Assembly: GCA_032207245.1 (NCBI GenBank)
Contig: CM063501.1
Location: 86,620,426 to 86,684,425 of the forward strand
Origin: Pardosa pseudoannulata
Lineage: Eukaryota; Arthropoda; Arachnida; Araneae; Lycosidae
DNA: 64,000 bases
Reading direction: 5' to 3'
Part shown: positions 61,252 through 64,000 of the stretch, in pieces
Layout: every line of letters starts with the position of its first letter
Position numbering within the stretch: the stretch's first letter is position 1
The notes under the pieces: model-generated
Told to the model about the DNA's origin: nothing
The model's input: only the letters and a program-made list of their open reading frames with translations
Database searches by the model: none
Made by a program: the position numbers and the translations under genes

Positions 61252-61997
61252 CCTGAGTGCTGAAGAGTTTTCTTATATGCTAATAGTGCGGAATGAAATG
61301 CGTAGTAATTTTTTTGGAGAACAATAGAAATGGTTATAATTAACACTAATTATTATGTAGCAAGTAATTTTCACCAACAAAAATATTCTTTATTCTCACT
61401 TGCTACAAGAATGTTTTGCTGCCCAAATCCCATGAATTCCTTTTTTTTTTACATATAGCTCAAATTAAGTTGGATCGTCTAATTCTAGTATTTTTTTACT
61501 GCATACATCACATTGTCGCAAGTTTCGGCCAGGTAATTTTTTAAAGAAAGCTTTGATTTATTGGTAGGCTTCCTGTGGCATTTTTGCTTGCTAACCATTC
61601 CTCCTCTATAGCATCAATAACGATCAGTATAACACTTGTTGAGAAAGTGAAAAAGTTTCTAATTTATATAAAACAACGAAAAGTTTTTATTACAAATAAA
61701 TAAATAAATAAAACCCATTCATTTTGTCTACCGTACCACGATCCACGGCTCTACTGAATTACTACTTACCACTGTATTTTATTTTAATTCTTATATTATT
61801 AAAATCGCAATTGAGTAAAATGAATACAAACTGCGGCTGATATGAATTCAACTGCTCTCAATAGATGCGAAAATTATACTAACCAACAGCAACGCCACCT
61901 CATTTTCGGTAGAAAACAAGAGAAGCACTATAGCGCTTCTCCGAATTTTTGGCACATAACAAGCGAAGCCCGATAGCGCTTCGCCGCACTCACACGG
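61252..61997 (-). mobile_element. piggyBac derivative, 746 bp
   Basis: TTAA at 61248-61251 and 61998-62001. The ends cctgagtgctg and, inverted, ccgtgtgagtgcgg are terminal repeats. Related to 29376-30411. Palindromes gaagcactatagcgcttc (about 61922-61939) and gcgaagc/gcttcgc (61963-61984) lie just inside the right end. The transposase C-terminal remnant is recognisable on the minus strand but broken. Confidence 0.8.
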
Positions 61998-62001
61998 TTA
62001 A

Positions 62002-62649
62002 AAAGTTATTTTGGTAGGATTTCAATTATAGAGGCTATTTTTAACTAAATTTGAAAACTTTAAATAGATTTTAATTACAAACTGGTCTTTCTTTGATTTC
62101 ATTAATTAAGAATTTTACAACCTTGATCTTTCTTCTGTGAAATAAAGGATTTATTGCTAACGCAAAAAGTTCCTGTCTTCAAATTTTAAAGGAAATACCC
62201 ATCTTTACCGCTACTGGATTAATTTTGACCAAGCCCAGTTTTACGTCGGTAGAAACGTACAAAAATTAATTTTGAAACTTAAAAATATCCTGTTTGAACA
62301 TTTTCAATTTGGTGCCTGTATATATGTATCTCGTATAACTAAAGAACGAGTAGTCTTAGGGAGTTGAGATTTTTTATATATGACTTTTACAACATAAAGC
62401 CTCCATTTTTTATTGTATTTTGCACTCATACCTAAAAATTAAGTATAATAGATATAAAATCTGCAGGTCTTCGAATAGCACTTGCATGAGCTCTACAACA
62501 AAATTGCAGTTGTTACTCATTTCCCTGGTGTAGTTAAGCCTACACCAAGGTGTATATTGGACACGACGTCTAATAGAACCATTCGCAATATGTGACTAGT
62601 TAAGAGTAATATGCAGATTCACTTTGAGTGATGAACCACGAAAGCTGAA
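62002..62649. other. AT-rich DNA, nothing recognised
   Basis: No motif or boundary identified. Confidence 0.4.
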
Positions 62650-63175
62650 GAATGACTAAATCTCAAGGGTATTAGCTTTTCGTTTGGTTTTGGAGCGCAA
62701 CGGTATTGCCTTTCATTTGATGTGCACCGTTAGGGTAAAAAAATGACTTTTCTCAAGTGGGTCCTCGTAATTTAAAAGCAAGGACGAAAAAGAAGACTCC
62801 CAGGCCTGGCCCCGATTGGTTAGGGCGCTGGTCGTCGGTACCGGAGTTCGTGGGTTCGAATCCCACTATGGCATGGATGTTCGTAGCCGTTCGGAATCGG
62901 CTTTAAGCAGTAGGCCTCGGTCTCATTAGCCCTCGTGTGCAAAACAGTAGACCGTAGCGTTCCAAACCAAAACCAAAACCCAGGCCTGGCCTGCCACCTG
63001 CAGAAATAACGTTTGAGAACTTAGAAGAAATTGCGATCAAGGATCTATTTTATATGCCCCATCTGCCATTAATGAAAACTGCGGATCTTTGGCTGACTCG
63101 AGCCTTGTTCTTGAAGCCCTCCGGTCACGTGAGCACTGCTTTTGCCGTCTGAGCTACCGGATCTCGGCAAAAAAA
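62650..63175 (-). repeat. SINE family 2 with tRNA-like head, interrupted
   Basis: Read on the minus strand from 63175: gatccggtagctcagacggc (A-box region tagctcagacgg), then ggctcgagtcagcc (B-box region), then the body aagttctcaaacg, ggacccacttgagaaaagtc. The best tRNA-like head of this family. It contains the family 1 SINE at 62812-62978. Confidence 0.65.
62812..62978 (+). repeat. SINE family 1 inserted in SINE family 2, 13-bp TSD
   Basis: Target duplication cccaggcctggcc at 62799-62811 and 62979-62991. The SINE lacks the first ~13 bp of the family and carries a clear B box (gggttcgaatccc), body and (ccaaaa)n tail. Confidence 0.95.
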
Positions 63176-64000
63176 TTTATTGGTATATAAACATAACATA
63201 CGGTTTAAATAATGCTTTCCAAATCCATTTTTAAAAACGAAAAAAAAAATCTATTTCAGGAAACAGTTTTGAATTTTTACAAGATTATTACATCAATATT
63301 GATACAAAGTAAAAAAATGTAATTGTGAAAACTTTTTGGTTTATAATGATATATGCATGTAAAGCAAAAATTGCAATGTAAGAGATATTAACTTTCAGCT
63401 ATTCACTGATTCCCAATTCTCCTGTCTTTGGAATATAGGTTCTAAAGGAAGTAAAAAAAAAATGATTTAAATCAATGATTTAAAAAAAATCAACTGATTT
63501 AAATCGTGATTTAAATCATGCCAATCCTGCATTAGAGATCATATTTTTCAATTTATTGTTAAATTTTAACTGCTTTAATGACAATAAAATATGTCAATAA
63601 AACAATAATTAATCGTGTACATATTTTGTATGAATTAAATTTATTTTGTTGGACATATTAAAGGTGTGAGTGGAAGATTTTCTTCTAAGTAAATAATTTC
63701 TTTTGTTACCATATTCTCAAAACATACTTTGAACGCTTTGGAAGGAATGTAAATAAAAAAAATATCAGAAGAAAGTTGAGTTTACCCCAATTTAGAAATT
63801 ACCTTCATACTTTGGTAATTTAAAAATAACTTCAAAATTTAATCTGCTGATTTTAAAAATTTGTATTTTAACCGAAATATGTGACATCACACTTCTTACT
63901 TCTTGCCCACTTGTCAGATGCTGTCATAATTCCATGAATTCTCTAACTTCCTCCTGAAGTCATTTGTGTGACGTTATTTGTGGACAGCCCCTATGGCTGT
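63176..64000. other. AT-rich DNA with gatttaaatc words
   Basis: gatttaaat words recur at about 63463-63520, two of them the full palindrome gatttaaatc, followed by catgccaatcctgc. The last ~40 bp (gtgtgacgttatttgtggac) may be the edge of another dispersed repeat, cut by the window end. No gene recognised. Confidence 0.4.

Noticed and set aside
63095..63170. Possible tRNA gene on the minus strand
   Set aside because: Box-like sequences are present but the acceptor and anticodon arms do not pair convincingly, and it leads into a repeated body; treated as a SINE family 2 head.

Overview
The window looks like intergenic, repeat-saturated DNA from an arthropod nuclear genome. The base composition is strongly AT-rich. 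I recognise no host protein-coding exon, tRNA gene or rRNA gene. Recognisable protein sequence comes only from decayed transposable elements: mariner, Tc1-like, maT-like and piggyBac transposases, and a jockey/CR1-like LINE endonuclease. The mix of mariner/Tc1 relatives, many TTAA-flanked elements, two tRNA-derived SINE families and long (TA)n tracts fits an arachnid, possibly a spider. That host assignment is inference from repeat content, not proof.

Layout. 0-4.4 kb holds a TTAA-element end, a pogo-like MITE, an unclassified MITE and degraded SINEs. 5.4-6.2 kb is a TTAA element with a hAT-type MITE nested inside it. 7.5-12 kb holds a pogo-like MITE, a 0.6-kb duplicated segment, a Tc1-family fragment and a long inverted-repeat element. 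13.7-15.0 kb is a complete but dead maT-like element. 18.2-18.8 kb is a Tc1 fragment. 20.4-22.7 kb is a tandem duplication with one copy split by a TTAA element. 23.2-24.0 kb is a piggyBac derivative. 26.2-27.4 kb is a dead Tc1 element. 29.4-31.2 kb holds two TTAA elements, one breaking a SINE. 31.8-33.7 kb holds a hAT-type MITE and a mariner. 36.5-37.8 kb is a second mariner. 38.9-39.5 kb is a probable solo LTR. 40.2-41.4 kb is a hAT-type element. 42.6-43.3 kb is a 43/45-bp minisatellite. 44.2-45.9 kb is a LINE remnant with a SINE inside it. 45.9-47.6 kb is a pair of related TTAA elements, the second swollen by about 570 bp of AT-rich microsatellite. 47.9-48.9 kb holds a pogo-like element and the best-preserved SINE. 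49.2-51.2 kb is a ~184-bp tandem satellite. 53-54 kb holds a tandem duplication and a second copy of the unclassified MITE. 56.3-57.3 kb is a second probable solo LTR. 58.5-59.1 kb is an internally deleted Tc1 element. 59.4-59.7 and 61.2-62.0 kb are TTAA elements. 62.6-63.2 kb is a SINE inserted into a SINE.

The most interesting signal runs through several unrelated-looking TTAA-flanked (piggyBac-type) families. Each has its own short terminal repeat, and close to at least one end a family-specific perfect or near-perfect palindrome, such as ggtcaccggtgacc, gctcaagttaacttgagc, acgtactagtacgt or gcccgtacggcgtacgggc. All coordinates were worked out by eye. Boundaries supported by target-site duplications are good to the base; others are approximate.
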